A stretch of 64,000 bases of DNA from Theropithecus gelada. Its lineage: Eukaryota; Chordata; Mammalia; Primates; Cercopithecidae. This document shows, piece after piece, positions 1-12,127 of the stretch (within the stretch, counting starts at the first letter, position 1; every line of letters starts with the position of its first letter). The stretch spans positions 42,718,421-42,782,420 of the forward strand of contig NC_037682.1 in the NCBI RefSeq assembly GCF_003255815.1, given 5' to 3'. A program made the translations under genes and the position numbers. A model generated the notes under the pieces. That model saw only the letters and a list, made by a program, of their open reading frames with translations, was not told the origin of the DNA and did no database searches.

Positions 1-13
1 AAGAAATTCATGG

Positions 14-508
14 TTACCAAACTTTGCTGCGCATTAGAATCACCTGGGGTGCTTTTTAAAAATTCCAGTGCCCAGGTTTCACCCTATGGGATTAAATCAG
101 AATGTTAAGGCATGGGATCCAGGTCTCGGTATTATTTTATTGTATTCTTATTTTTGAGAAAGGGTCTCACTTTGTCTCCCAGGCTGGAGTGCAGTGTTGT
201 GATCTCGGCTCACTGCAACTTCAACCTCCTGGACTCAAGTGAACCTGACGTCTCAGCTTCCCAAATAGCTGGGACTACAGGAACCCACCACCATTCCCTG
301 CTAATTTTTTTGTGTTTTTCTTACAGATGGTGTTTCATCATGTTGCCTAGGCTGATCTTGAACTCCCGAGCTCAAGCAATCTGCCTGCCTTGACCCCCAC
401 AAACTGCTGAGATTACAGTCATGAACCATCACATCCAGCCCAGCTCTCAGCATTTTTCTTAAAGATGCTCAGGTAATTCCAATGTGCAGCAAAGTTTGGG
501 AGCCACTT
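14..508 (+). repeat. MER5-type hAT-Charlie DNA transposon, split by an Alu
   Basis: Left part 14-132 (..aactttgctgcgcattagaa tcacctgggg..) and right part 441-508 (..ctcaggtaattccaatgtgc..aaagtttgggagccact) carry the terminal inverted sequence and interior typical of MER5A. The Alu at 133-440 interrupts it. Confidence 0.75.
133..440 (-). repeat. Alu (old, J-like), antisense
   Basis: Antisense Alu body from the T-rich tail through ggctggagtgcagtg to the head at ..catccagcc. Heavily diverged. Inserted in the MER5 element. Confidence 0.9.
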
Positions 509-623
509 AATTAATTAATACCTTCACAGAGCTGCTTTTAAGATTTAAAAAAATAGAGGAAGGTTTTGTATATTATACAATACAGAGTAATATAAAATAT
601 CTAAAAAATAAATTCAGTGGCAA

Positions 624-662
624 TACACACATATACACACACACACACAAACACACACACCC
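624..662. repeat. (CA)n microsatellite
   Basis: Interrupted CA repeat ending in a CCCC run. Confidence 0.9.
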
Positions 663-734
663 CTTTTATTTTTTCTGTCAGAGTTGCACAAAAGCCTTAA
701 CAGTTGCTTTCTGTAGTAAGTTGTCTTCAACATT

Positions 735-1078
735 TTTATTTTTATTTTTTTTATTTTTATTTTTTAGATAGAGTCTTATTCTGTCACCCAGGCTGGAGTG
801 CAATGGTGTGATCTCTACTCACCACAACCTCTACTTCCTGGGTTCAAGCAATTCTCCTGCCTCAGCCTCCTGCGTCGCTGGGATTATAGACATGTGTCAT
901 GGTGCTGGGCTAAATTGTTTCAATTTATTTTTTATGTATTTATTTATTTATTTTAGTAGAGATGGGTTTTGGCCAGGTTTGCCAGACTGGTCTCAAACTC
1001 CTGATCTCACGTGATCTGCCCACCTCAGCCTCCCAAAGCAAAGTACTGGGATTACATGCATGAGCCACCATGCCTAGT
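735..1078 (-). repeat. Alu, antisense, with T/A-rich tail
   Basis: Full-length antisense Alu with a long (TTTTA)-rich tail at 735-768, an internal (TTTA)n expansion near 920-953 in the middle linker, and a head at about 1078. Confidence 0.93.
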
Positions 1079-1725
1079 CAACATTATTTTAATATTTTTT
1101 ATATCTCTTTTCATTCTCTATTAAAAATTAAGTACAATCTCTCTTGTTTTCTTCAAAAAAGTCAAACACCATACTTTCATCAAGTGTTTATAATCACTAG
1201 AAAAGAATATTAGAATTAATGTGGAGAAAAGAAATCTGAGTAGTTAGAAATAAAATATATAATTTGTCCAAATTTACTTAGTTCAATGGTAGTATTATTT
1301 AGAATAAACAAAAAATTACAGTCCAGAAATTTTGATCTAGTATTCTGCCATAATATTTTTGAAAACAAAGATCTATTCAGTAAATCTTTCTTGGCTAGAT
1401 TTGTGCATTACCTAATGACACAATTATTTCTCTGCTAAGATTTTAGTCAATACTTTAGATTCATTGAGTTTATATACAACACTCTTTTAATACCATCACT
1501 TTTCATAAGCTTTTATTTAATTAGATTCACCAAAAGGATTATGCAATTTATGTAATTAGAGTGCAAATAACACATTACCTAATTAAAAAGAACCCTCTGT
1601 ACTTTGTTGCTAGTATAGACCTTGATGCATCTGTTCACAATAAATTTTTTAATTACATTCAATTTATAAGCAATTATAAATGTAATCTACCACCTAAGAG
1701 TGATTTTTGCATTGGGATCTTTTAC

Positions 1726-1847
1726 CTTTGTGGGCTTGTTAACATCCATGCTCTCCTTGAATTTCTCCTGCACAGTTTCTGCAAGTTGACAGAGCAAGGC
1801 ACCATTGTCCAACTTCTCCATAAAAGTTTCTGCTGTAATCTCCTTCC
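1726..1847 (-). CDS. GAS2: GAS2 coding exon 3 (residues 49-89, part of CH domain)
   Basis: Growth arrest-specific 2 is a cytoskeletal linker (actin through its calponin-homology domain, microtubules through a GAR domain) that is cleaved by caspases in apoptosis. On the minus strand this 122 bp exon reads KEITAETFMEKLDNG.. to ..NKPTK, which I recognise as GAS2. It follows a pyrimidine-rich acceptor ending in CAG at 1850-1848 and stops at an AAG|GTAAAAG donor (GT at 1725-1724). Phase fits exactly: exon 2 leaves one base, and 1 + 122 = 41 codons, ending at residue 89 as in the known protein. Against the human protein recalled from memory, residues 74 (M to V) and 84 (A to V) differ. The rest of the CH domain, the GAR domain and the stop codon lie beyond the left edge. 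Confidence 0.95.
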
Positions 1848-2342
1848 CTGAAATGACAAAAAGAAGCATTATAAAAAGAAAATCAAAATGTCAGATTCAC
1901 ACTAAATAAAATATTTGACACAATCTTATTACTAAAATTGCTATTCTAGCTGAGTTACGTATCTGGGATAGGAGCTTACCAGAAATAGTCATTTCTTTGG
2001 AATTTTCTATCTTCCGTTGGTTGCAAGAATTTCAGCATTTAATATTTTCATAACATAGTGCTAACTGCATAAAAGTTTTATTTCATATTAAAGGTGGCAA
2101 AATGATATCCTGGGTAAAAGAATTCCATCATTTAGTAATCAGGGGGAATGAAAACTAATCAACAAAACTCAAAGAACCAGCTTTACCAGTGATTTCACAA
2201 TTTGGCCTCCATTAATCATTCCATTCTCATCCTCAATGGCCCATTCAATTACTTTGACCCATAAGGCAGTACATAATGCAGAACAAGTACTTTTTGTTAG
2301 GTGTATGTCTGACTACAAGAACAACGTAGGTCTCTCTCTCTC

Positions 2343-2497
2343 TCAACAGGATTGTACTCTATCACCCAATCTGGAGTGCAGTGGCAGGATCATAGCTCAC
2401 TGCAGTTTCAAACTCCGGGGGCTCAAACAATCCTCCAGCCTCAGCCTCCAAAAGTACTGGGATTACAGTCATGTAATCTGGGGTGCACCCAGCCAGA
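2343..2497 (-). repeat. Partial Alu/FLAM, antisense
   Basis: A single antisense monomer (..ctggagtgcagtggcagg.. to ..gcacccagcc) preceded by a short CT run at 2332-2343. In the GAS2 intron. Confidence 0.85.
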
Positions 2498-2637
2498 TCA
2501 ATTTTCTTTAATTTAAAATAGAGCCATGTATATATTTTTAAAAACCACCATTGGGAACTTTAATAACATGGCCAATATATAAAACCATATCTCTAGATTC
2601 TATTGAAATGGTTTTCCTGATTAAAATAACACAGGTA

Positions 2638-2889
2638 GGCTGGGCACAGTAGCTCAGGCCTGTAATCCCAGAATTTTGGAAGGCCGAGGTAGGTGGATCA
2701 CTTGAGCTCATGAGTTACAGACCAGCCATGGGGCAACATGGTGAAACCCCATTTCTACAAAAACACAAAAATTAGCCAGTCATGGTGGTGCATGCCTGCA
2801 GTCCCAGCTACTTGGGAGGCTGAGGTGGGAGGATGGCTTGGGTCTGGGAGGCAGAGGCTGCAGTGAGCTGAGATCCTGCTACTGCACTG
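2638..2889 (+). repeat. Alu, sense, 3' truncated
   Basis: Head ggctgggcacagtagctca to ..actgcactgc, where the sequence breaks off without a poly(A) tail, so the last ~40 bp are lost. Confidence 0.92.
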
Positions 2890-3266
2890 CTTTCTTATAT
2901 ACTCTTTCAAATCATATCTTTCTCAAAGCCCTCTCCTTTTTTGTTTCCTATTAATCTAAGTTTCAGAATATTCCATTTTCCTGCCTTATGTTTCTGTAAA
3001 TTATTAGTCAGAAGTCCTACCGATTCAAGCTTCCTTCTATTTCTCATGCCATAACCTTAATAAAAATCTTCATAATGTGATACTTAAACCTCTAGCAACA
3101 AGAACAATGGCTATTCTTTCTGTCCTCAGCTTCTCTCTCCAATACATACCATGCTCACTGCTAAAATTAAGATTGCTAAACACTGTCCTCACTGAGGCAT
3201 TCTCCAGACACCTTTATTGCACAATCCCTAATTTTCTCCTTTACCTGGAATATGAAAACTACTTAC

Positions 3267-3329
3267 ATTATTTATAATATTTACTTTCTGTAATTTTGTG
3301 AAATAATTTTCTTATTATTTGAAAATGCG
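3267..3329 (+). repeat. Left arm of a 63 bp inverted duplication
   Basis: Its reverse complement matches 4338-4400 with about five mismatches and no gaps. It ends at the head of the Alu at 3329. Confidence 0.85.
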
Positions 3330-3631
3330 GCCTGGCATGGTGGCTCATGCCTGTAATCCCAGCACTTTGGGAGGCCAAGGTAGGCAGATCACCTGAGATC
3401 AGGAGTTCAAGACCAACCTGGCTAACTAGGTGAAACCCTGCCTCTACTAAAAATACAAAAATTAGCCAGGTATGGTGGCGCACGCCTGTAATCCCAGCTA
3501 GTTGGGAGGATGAGGCAGGAGAATGGCTTGAATCTGGGAGGCGGAAGTTGCAGTGAGCAGAGATCACACCACTGCACCCCAGCCTGGGCGATAGAGTAAG
3601 ACTCTGTCTCATGAATAAATAAATAAATAAA
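3329..3631 (+). repeat. Alu, sense
   Basis: Full-length Alu beginning ggcctggcatggtggctca, with an (AATA)n tail at 3613-3631. Confidence 0.95.
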
Positions 3632-4017
3632 ATCCAGCTGGAACAACAGATGAACCATTTACCATTTAAGTTAAACTCACAATATCTAATATATTTGAAT
3701 TTCAAGAAACATCTGCTTAAAATGAATTTTTTTTTTCCATTTTGGGGGGCAGTCTTAGGGACAAAGAATTACTTTTTAAACGAATGTTCTTTTTCCCTTA
3801 CTGGGTAGTTCATATTTTGGCCCCCAATTAGAATAATGACTTCTGCAGGTGGAAAAACATCAGTAGCTTTAAATATTCACCACACAGGTAGCCTGTGCAG
3901 AACTTTTATTTCAAAACTGTGTGCAGCTCAGTTCAGAAATGAAAGTAGCATGCCAAAATACAAAAAGCCAGCGTAACAGAATTTGTATTGTGTATTCATC
4001 ATATTGGCCTTCATTTT

Positions 4018-4339
4018 CCTTTTCTTTTCTTTTCTTTTTTTTTTCAACAGAAAGTGACTAGCCACAGACAGGAGTGCAGTGGCACAATCTCAGCTTTATT
4101 GCCGAAATCTATTGCTAGGCTGGAGTGCAGTGGCATGATCTCGGCTCACTGCAACCTCTGCCTCCCAAGTAGCTGGGACTACAGGCATATGCCACCATGC
4201 CCGCTAATTTTTATATTTTTAGTAGAGACAGGGTTTCACCATGTTGGCTCCAATGGTCTCGATTTCTTGACCTAGTGATCTGCCCACCTCAGCCTCCCAA
4301 AGTGCTGGGATTACAGGCATGAGCTGCCACGCCAGGCTG
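4018..4339 (-). repeat. Alu, antisense, rearranged
   Basis: Tail (TTTTC)n/T-run at 4018-4044. The segment ggagtgcagtggca occurs twice (4070 and 4121), showing an internal duplication of the right-arm end; a block of the right arm is missing. The head at 4339 abuts the right arm of the inverted duplication. Confidence 0.9.
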
Positions 4340-4400
4340 CATTTTTTAATAATAACAAAATTATTTCACAAAATTACAGAAAGTAAATATTAGAAATAAT
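4338..4400 (-). repeat. Right arm of the 63 bp inverted duplication
   Basis: Inverted copy of 3267-3329, adjoining the head of the antisense Alu at 4339. Confidence 0.85.
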
Positions 4401-4402
4401 TT

Positions 4403-5865
4403 TCTTAATTATAGTGTTATTCAAATAAATTTAAATTTTAAGATAAAGAAGATAAACTTTAAATTGTTGAATTATTTCTTTACACATTACTTGCAAGATT
4501 TTCCATTTTTAATAGATCTTTATATATTTTTATTTCATTAAATTTTATGGCAATTTGAAGATTCTATTCATAATTTTAAGTTATAAGATGTTTACAATAT
4601 ACTTAAAAGAACACGTAAATCATAAAAAGAAAAAAATTGCTTTCATTAAAAACCCATTAACAATTTACCAAAAGGTATGATTTTTACTTTTTACACATTG
4701 TATCTTTTTAGTTATCCTGTTTTTCATGAATACTTGTAAAAAGAATTTTACATTGAACATCTGTATCTAATGAAAAATATATTAGGTGTCAGCTTTCAAT
4801 TCTGTACATTTTATAGCTCTGAAAGGTGAGTTTTTTTTGGCTAAAACAGACTATTACATACTTTATAGTTGAAATGTACTGCCTCAAATGAAGAAAAAAT
4901 ACAAGTCTGAGACTTTTATAAATAACTTCATGTGTAACATATTTTCCTTCCAATGATTAAAAATTATTAAATATATACTTTATGATTACAATCACTGTGT
5001 GATTGTAAGAAATCAGTTATAATCTTTATATGGGGATGATATATTATCTAGTTCTTTATTGCATTAATATTAATAATATCAACAGTATTTTTTTCAAAAA
5101 ACAATACAATATAAAAGTAGTTGAATTTATCTATGGGAAATTCTTAAGAACAGGCTATGTAGAAATAATTACAATTTCTCAAGTAAAAGTCATACATAGG
5201 TAAATATCTCTGTTAAACAGAATCAGATCTTCTGTAATTTAAATTGTGCACCTGGTTTAACACATCAGACTACACGTACTGGAAACAGTGTGATTTTAGC
5301 ACCAGAAAATCATTTCTTCCCTAACCCTAGCATTTCATTGTGGTTGGTGTTTGCAGGGAAAGAAAGAACAATAAATAGATACAATTAAAGTATGTTAAAG
5401 TCCTGACCAGTGCTGGTCCATAAAGCCATTGGTTTGAACACTAATCTAGCATATCCTAGTCTAGAAGTAATAGTTTTGCTTCCTGAATTTATAATTGTGA
5501 TATTTAATCCTCACCTGATTAATTTAGTCAAGAATGACAACTTGCCAGTAGATCAAAATCAGGAAATTTGATTAAATATTGTGGCTAGTCGCTTTCTGTT
5601 AAAACATTATAGCTCAAAGGTGGGATATAAACATCTGCCTGAAATCTTTTGCCAGGCAACTATAATCAACATGCACACACATACACATCAGTGTATTCCT
5701 CCCAGAAATATGTTTGCCATAACTTTTGTAAAGATTTACATATCAGTCTATAAAGTGTTTTAGACTGGGGCCACCTGGAAAAAAATAATTCTTTTAATCT
5801 TCTAAATTGCTGAGAAAGAATGTTTTCTTCCCAATAAATTAGCAGTATTAAATTTCTAAAGAATT
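4403..5865. other. No feature recognised (GAS2 intron)
   Basis: AT-rich unique sequence. No conserved reading frame, repeat family or RNA gene seen. Confidence 0.6.
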
Positions 5866-5869
5866 CTAA

Positions 5870-6120
5870 TAATAATATTTAACAGTTGAGTTATTATTAT
5901 ATGTCAAGTACTGTTCTAAGCATTTTACATGAATTAATGCATTTAATCTTCTCAAGAAAACTGTGAAGTGGGTGCTACTATATATCCATTTTACAGATGA
6001 TGAAACAGATGTATAGATTAAGTAACCTGCCTCAGGTCATCTAATTCGCGGGCAGAGGAACTTGGCTCTTTGGCAATTTAGGTTCAGAGTTTATGCTTTT
6101 AGCCACTATGCTTGACTACT
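5870..6120 (+). repeat. MIR, sense
   Basis: Matches the MIR core and tail: ..tcaagtactgttctaagc.. followed by ..ccattttacagatgatgaaa.. and ..agtaacctgcctcaggtca... Confidence 0.9.
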
Positions 6121-6124
6121 TAAA

Positions 6125-9055
6125 TATTTGCTGAATACACAAATGACTATTTTCCATGACAATGAATTATCCCTCTTGCAGTTGTCTTTTTCTATGTAGA
6201 AACACCACAGAAACCTCTTTAGGAAAAAAAGAGAAAAAAAATAAAAGCTTGGGGTTGAAGATTGTGGTGCTGAAAAATGAATAGCAATCCACCCTGTAGG
6301 TTGGAGAATGGCTAACAATATCATTCAGGCAAGTTCTGGTACTTGGCATGATTCACTGAAGAAGAAAGTTGGTATATTTTTAATCCCTAAAGATGATCCA
6401 GATACTATCAAATTCTATTTTCATCCCCACTGTACCTCTCAATACAAATATATTTTTCTAACTGGAGAATTCAAAGTGGTTCATATGCTGTCTACAGTCT
6501 CAAGGTTGTAAGATAGGAAACAGTTCATTATATGCAAAATTCCTAGACCAGCACCTGCTTCACACTAATTTTCAAGTGTCTACCCTGAATTTACATCAAA
6601 AAATATAAAGCTGGTTCTGCTGCACAAATCACATACAAAATTAGGATAACTGCTCTGAAAGGTGTCAACTTGTGAACATGAAGGTGATTCTGTAAGCTTT
6701 TGAACTAACACAAGATACCACCTGTCCTACGGAATTTTTGTTGGCTATACCAAGAATATGAGAACCCTGCAGAATAAGTATCTGGCAAAAGGGCCACAAG
6801 AAAAAAGAAAAGCAAGCTGTTCCAAACTCATTAGATAGTAGCTCTATTTGACAGCAGCAACCCTAATAAATAGGTGCTTAAATGTTTAATGCTGAAAATT
6901 TTATTTTTTAAGAATAACTGAAAATAATGAAATGTTACATATTGCTTGTATTAAGTAGAAAACAACTGCATTTTATTTTGTATGCATGCACAAAGCTCAG
7001 AGAGGGGGAAAATCACCGTGATATCAACTGTCAATGCATTTTCTAAATATAAGTAAAATCAATTCAGCATAACTTGATTTTTAATATATCTGATGATGTA
7101 TTCAAAGTCCCTGCATTATCCAAAGACATATGCCTATATCCTAAAGATCTATAAGCTTTAAGAACAATTTTAATTTATTTGATGTTTAACAACTATAATC
7201 CTTTCTTTGAAATACACTCCCATGTAATTTATACAGCATTAGACAAATATTAATTGAAAATAAAGGCAAGCCATCATTTTCAATTAAAAATACATATGAA
7301 ATAGACAATTTGAGAACATTTATTTTAGTATATAATCAAAGCCAAGCCAGTAATATTCTTCAAAAGTCCATCAATAATTATAAAAGTAGTAGAATATGCC
7401 TAATGTATTTGAATAATGGGTGGTTGCCATAATCCAGGACTGTTAATGTAATAACATGCTGTTTGCTCACAATGACAATTAAAAATTTCCCCAAGCTTTA
7501 TTTACATATGCAATTCATGTTCTAATATACCCTAAGGGCATAGTTAAATAACAGATTAGCAATATTTGGTTCATGAGCAAAAATAGCAAAAGACCTAAAA
7601 TAAAAATAAAATGTGTATATTTAATGTCAATAGGCAACAATGGCTGAAGAAACTTTTTATAAAGAAAGACGATAAGATCTTCATGACTGTTTTGCTGTCT
7701 TTTTTGAATGTTGGTCACAAAACTGCTCCGTGGTGCCAGCCATTATTCAAAAACATACTAGGACTGCAAAGAGTATTTTCTACAAGATCAGTAGATATAT
7801 CCAAGGATATGTAAATAGTCAGTAAATATTACATGATAATCTTCTCGTTAATTAATGTGTGCTACCCCCTAGATAAATCCCAGCTACTATAAACTATTTA
7901 TTCATTTTAACTAGTTAACATCACAAGACAGCTGGTATTTTATATTCTAATATATAAATTTCAGTTAGCTTAAAAGTTTGCAGTTGATGCTTTAATCCTA
8001 TGCCTAGGAATTTAAAATGATATTTATTATTATTACTGATTAGGTAAGTATATTTCTGGGAAATGACAGTATAATATATATATACATTACATGGTTTATG
8101 AACATTGGTTTATGAACATTGGTTTATGAACTAATAAAATCACTTTCTTCTCCATCGAATCATTTTGATCCATCAAAATATCAGAATATAAATGGAGTAT
8201 TCTTTAAGGAACCATATTTTTAATAGACAGTTTATATGTACGATCAGAAATATCTGAATTTAGAACATCATTAATACTCCTTTTGAAAAACATAAAAGGA
8301 AAAAAATTACATTTTAGACAAGCATACTAGAAATAAGGAGAAAAATCTTTCCACAAGTAAACTCTAATGGCACAACAGCAACATCTAATTAAAAGCTTTA
8401 ATTTAACATGTAAATTTCTCAGTTAGGAATTCAGAGGAGATATATCAATTCTGAAGTTACTTTCAAGACATTTTCTTTTTATGTTTTTTACTTTGTATCT
8501 CTTTCAAGTAGATAAAAAGAGTGGCATAATAAACATCTGCAAATATTTCTGAAGTGACAAAACAGCCAATAATAAATTATTTTAAAATATACTTTAATTG
8601 CTCTATTTCCAAAGTATGTGAGTACTAAATGTACCTAAGTGTAAGAAAAATATCTTCTAACATAACCATAAATTTATTCTTTCCCTCCTTATTATCACCA
8701 TTCTAGTACACAATGCATTTTTCTACCTCCAAATGTTTTACCACTTTTTAATAATCTCAAGTTATTAGTCCACTTATCAAATTGCGATGAGAATATTGAC
8801 TTGAAGTCTATTATCTGTCTACTTTATATGAACTGAAGTCAATTCAAAGGTTAAACTTTACTGTATCTTGAGATTCTTTTAGGATTCCTTTTCTGAGAAA
8901 ATTTCACAAGTCATCAATTGCATTTGTGTTATAACTACTAACATTAAAAAAGTCTTAATTTGAAGGAAAAAAGTCATTCATTTATGTAAATCTCCTCCCT
9001 GTTTATGTATATTGATGACTCTCTCAACTACGCCAAACTGGGTCTCAAGAGATGG
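6125..9055. other. No gene recognised; AT-rich intron with a 14 bp triplication
   Basis: Unique AT-rich intron sequence. The only clear local structure is the unit attggtttatgaac repeated three times at 8090-8131. Short open frames here show no domain or codon signal. Confidence 0.6.
8090..8131. repeat. Tandem repeat, 14 bp x 3
   Basis: Three near-perfect copies of attggtttatgaac. Confidence 0.9.
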
Positions 9056-9074
9056 ATTTCCTAAAACTCAGACT

Positions 9075-9290
9075 TTGGGATCTGGAAAGGACATTAGAGA
9101 TCATCTACTTCAACCCCTTCATTTTATGGTTGAAGACACTGAGCCCAGAAAAGATGGCTGAGTGACTTTGGGCAAGTTTCCTACCAAGTAGCAGAGCCAG
9201 AACCAGAGGCCAGGTCTCCTGACGCCCAGTTAGGAGCCAGGTCTCCTGACTTTTAATCCAAGGATCTTTCCATTACAAACACTGACTCTC
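9075..9290 (+). repeat. MIR-family SINE, sense, with a small internal duplication
   Basis: Core-SINE pattern (..agagatcatctacttcaacc.., ..agtgactttgggcaag.., ..agcagagccagaaccagag..). The motif ccaggtctcctgac appears twice, near 9211 and 9238, as a ~27 bp tandem duplication. Confidence 0.75.
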
Positions 9291-9409
9291 TATTCTTTGA
9301 GGCTGTCTTGGGCTGCTCACACTCATCAAGCTGCCTTGTAAATTACCACTCTCACTAAATAAAATGCCTTTGATGATAAGTCATAGGACATTATAGCATA
9401 CCTTTATAA

Positions 9410-9950
9410 GCAGTCTATACTCTAATTAATCACACTCTTCCTCTGTTTAGAACATCTCAATGGTTTCTCATAGATCATACTGTAAATTATAAGCTCCTTA
9501 ATATGATCTTCAAAGTAATATATGATCCAGCCCGAACATGTCTCATGAAACTCTCTTTCCATTTCTTTTCTGTTGAAACTAGACTTGCTTCATTTCTTGC
9601 AATGTACCAAGCTCCTTCCTACCTCAATACATGCCCTTCCCTCCTTGCAAAGGCTCTTACCCCATGTTTGGTCTGGCTAGCTATTAATCTTAGTTCTCAG
9701 TTTAAATATACATTCCCATAAAGAAGATTTCCCAATCCCTCTGATCCTTTGCCCTACTCCTACCTCAATTTACATTTTAATTGCAACTTGTATCTTTTAG
9801 TGTTTATAACAAGTAATAGATTATACATTCAATTACTTATTTACTGTGTTTTTTTTGCTAATCTACTCTAAGCTTTGCAAGAATAGGTACTATATCTATT
9901 CTTAATCACTATCTTCCAGTACCTAGATGACTGTCTGGAACACAATAATC
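9410..9950 (+). repeat. L2 3' region, sense
   Basis: Follows the L2 3' end consensus: ..ataagctccttaatatgatc.., ..atatgatccagcccgaac.., ..tgtaccaagctccttcctac.. to the terminal ..gactgtctggaacacaata... Confidence 0.85.
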
Positions 9951-10195
9951 ATAATAGTTATTATTTACTGCTTGATTATGTGCCATACCTTCTTCTAAAG
10001 GCAATTTTCTCATTCAAACCCCCAACAATCCCATAAGGTCGGTTTTATTATGGTATTTATTTTATAGATTATATAACCAAGACACAGTACAATAAGACAC
10101 GTGCCCAGTATCACATAGTAAGTGATAAAACCAAGATTTGAATTGAAGCATTCTTATTCCAGAGTCGATGTTTTTACCAATGCTTATGCTGCTGC
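9950..10195 (+). repeat. MIR, sense
   Basis: MIR pattern with ..attatgtgccataccttctt.. and ..gtgcccagtatcacatag.., directly after the L2. Confidence 0.85.
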
Positions 10196-10284
10196 ACACT
10201 CAAATGTTTGTTGGAAAAAAATGAAAAAAATTATGCACAAAATCAAATTTTCACTGAACTATATAAGTAGTATAATAACAAAAA

Positions 10285-10535
10285 CAGTATAGTGTTTACT
10301 AGGACCAGATACTGTTCAAAGTACTATACGTATTTTAATCATTCACTCCCACAGCAGCCCTACAAAGTAGTTACTACTGTTATTACCACTGTACAGATGA
10401 GGAAAATGAGGCACAAGAGAGGTAAGTAACTTGCCCAAGATCACACTGCTACCAAGTGGCAGAGCTGGGGTTCAAACACAGGCAGTCTATTTCCAGAGCC
10501 TGTACTCTTAACTTTTATTCTATACTACCATACTT
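10285..10535 (+). repeat. MIR, sense, well preserved
   Basis: Clear MIR core ..tgtacagatgaggaaaatga.. and ..agtaacttgcccaagatca.., ending ..cttttattctatactacc. Confidence 0.93.
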
Positions 10536-10539
10536 GTGA

Positions 10540-11960
10540 TTGCCTACATCGGAAAACAGATAGCTCAAATTTAATAATTAATTACTAATACAGCAATCAT
10601 TAGTGAACCCAAAAAAGACAGAAGAGAGAGAAAAATCCATCTGTTTAGGCTTAAATAACTCCCACTCCTTGATGGAGATAAAAGGTCCTCTGCACGAATG
10701 AATTGCTGAAAGGTGTAGCCCCTTCCTTCTGGAGGAGAGACTTCCATAGCAGTGTGAAGGGTCTTTCTGGGGAGTGTCTTCTTTTTCTGACCTCACTATT
10801 TGTTGGTGAAGGGTACAATTTGCATACCCATATTCGGTAGCCTTGGTTAGACTACAGAGTTGCCAAAATTGGGTGCACACCATGAAGAAAAACGGAACAT
10901 AGGATAAAGAAATCCTAGGATAAAGACTAAAAAATAAATAAATACAAAAGCCATGCAAACATCCAGAGCCATGGAGAGAAAGCAAAACTCTGATAAAATG
11001 TGCTAAACCCCTGCCAAAAATTGCTAAAATTTCAGATGGACGGGGTGCACCTTCCTAAGCTCTTTAGTTTCATTAGCTAGAAAATGAGATAACAACTCTT
11101 ACCTTGACAGATTCTTTAAATAATAAAATAGTGTTGATGAAATCTCCCCTACAAATGATAAAGCTGATTGCAAGTTCTATGTTTCCTCAATGCTCAAATC
11201 TTATATCTTATAAAGTCTACAGGGATCTTTTTTCTCACATTTAAATTAAATTTATTCTCTGTAAAAAACTTAGTGGAAATAGTGTTGCTATATGTGATGA
11301 TCCTTTAAATATGTGATTCTATTTTTCACATAGTTGAAATTTTATCCTGTGAATATGAAAGCACAACAGCAACAAAAGGAGAGGCATCTTTACCAGGAGG
11401 TAGCATGAGGTCAGCAAAAGTACTGTTAGACTAGACCTTAAAAACAAAAGCAAATGGAAAAGAAAAATTTTAGTTCAGGGTTAGATGACTCCAGTCAGCT
11501 CATTTGGAAAAAGGATACATGATTTTGTTCCTGAGTTTGAGTATTCAGCAGTTTTAGAAGGTGTGCTGTAAAAGTAGGGCAAAGAAATCCAGATTTAGAA
11601 GCCAGATTTTACAGACACTGTGGCCTGTGTACAATGTCAAAAGAATAGGTCAAATTGGTCAGCTGCATGAAACAAAAGCCAAAAATAAATCAGACCAGCA
11701 TATAGATAAAATAAGCAATCTGACCACATATTTCCACATTTGAGTGCATCTTATTGGAATTACTAAGCACAGTTAATGTGACAGACATTGGGAAATTCAT
11801 TAAAATTTTCCACCTGCCTCAGGTTTCCCCAGTGCATATGCCAAATAGTAAAAGTCTTTCTTTCCAAGGTGCTATCACATGCTTAGGTGAAGGACACTAC
11901 AGGAGGAAAAATAAAACAAAAACTGTTATCTTTGATCACAAAATGAGATCTTATAACCTT
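10540..11960. other. No feature recognised (GAS2 intron)
   Basis: Unique sequence. A 135-codon minus-strand frame at 10578-10985 has no recognisable domain and is probably chance. Confidence 0.55.
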
Positions 11961-11962
11961 AC

Positions 11963-12107
11963 CTAATAGATTGGTTAACCACAAGGCCAGATCTTCTTTC
12001 ATTGGTAGCAAATTAGCTTCATGTCTGCTGGCTAGCCATTGGCTATACTGATGCATATCAGAGAGGCCAGGTCCACTGCGTACCTTTGGGCTCAGAGCAG
12101 TGCACAT
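11963..12107 (-). CDS. GAS2: GAS2 coding exon 2 with start codon (residues 1-49)
   Basis: Minus-strand exon encoding the GAS2 N terminus: it opens MCTALSPKVRSG and closes LALWLTNLLG, where the calponin-homology domain begins at about residue 34. The ATG is at 12107-12105. The exon ends at base 11963 with donor G|GTAAGG (GT at 11962-11961). Coding length is 145 bp, i.e. 48 codons plus one base, which joins in frame to exon 3. Just upstream, 12127-12108 is probably 5' UTR of the same exon, preceded by an acceptor-like TTTGTTTCCAAAACAG ending at 12128. If read past the donor the frame stays open for a further 24 codons, but splicing to 1847 restores the known protein, so the extension is intronic. 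Upstream noncoding exons must lie at higher coordinates. Confidence 0.96.
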
Positions 12108-12127
12108 TATTTATCCACTTGTAATAC
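12108..12127 (-). other. GAS2: GAS2 5' UTR portion of exon 2
   Basis: Twenty bases lie between a plausible splice acceptor (..CCAAAACAG, CAG at 12130-12128) and the GAS2 start codon. The boundary is inferred from the consensus only; a transcript would be needed to fix it. Confidence 0.6.

Larger units (their letters stand above)
1848..11962 (-). other. GAS2: GAS2 intron between coding exons 2 and 3
   Basis: A GT..AG intron of 10,115 bp. It contains old repeats: partial and full Alus at 2.3-4.3 kb, an inverted 63 bp duplication, four MIR-family copies and one L2. The stretches 4403-5865, 6125-9055 and 10540-11960 are AT-rich with no recognisable gene or repeat apart from short AT-rich runs and a 14 bp triplication at 8090-8131. 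Confidence 0.9.

Noticed and set aside
3268..3705. 145-codon minus-strand frame
   Set aside because: Translation of the antisense strand of an Alu (typical SPRLGCSGVISAHCN phrase). The same applies to frames at 29249-29821, 43442-43708, 24321-24698 and 112-393.
8090..8131. Short regularly spaced repeat, considered as a CRISPR-like array
   Set aside because: Units are head-to-tail without spacers, in a vertebrate genome; a plain tandem repeat.
10578..10985. 135-codon minus-strand frame
   Set aside because: No recognisable family, lies in a GAS2 intron on the same strand without splice logic; probably chance.
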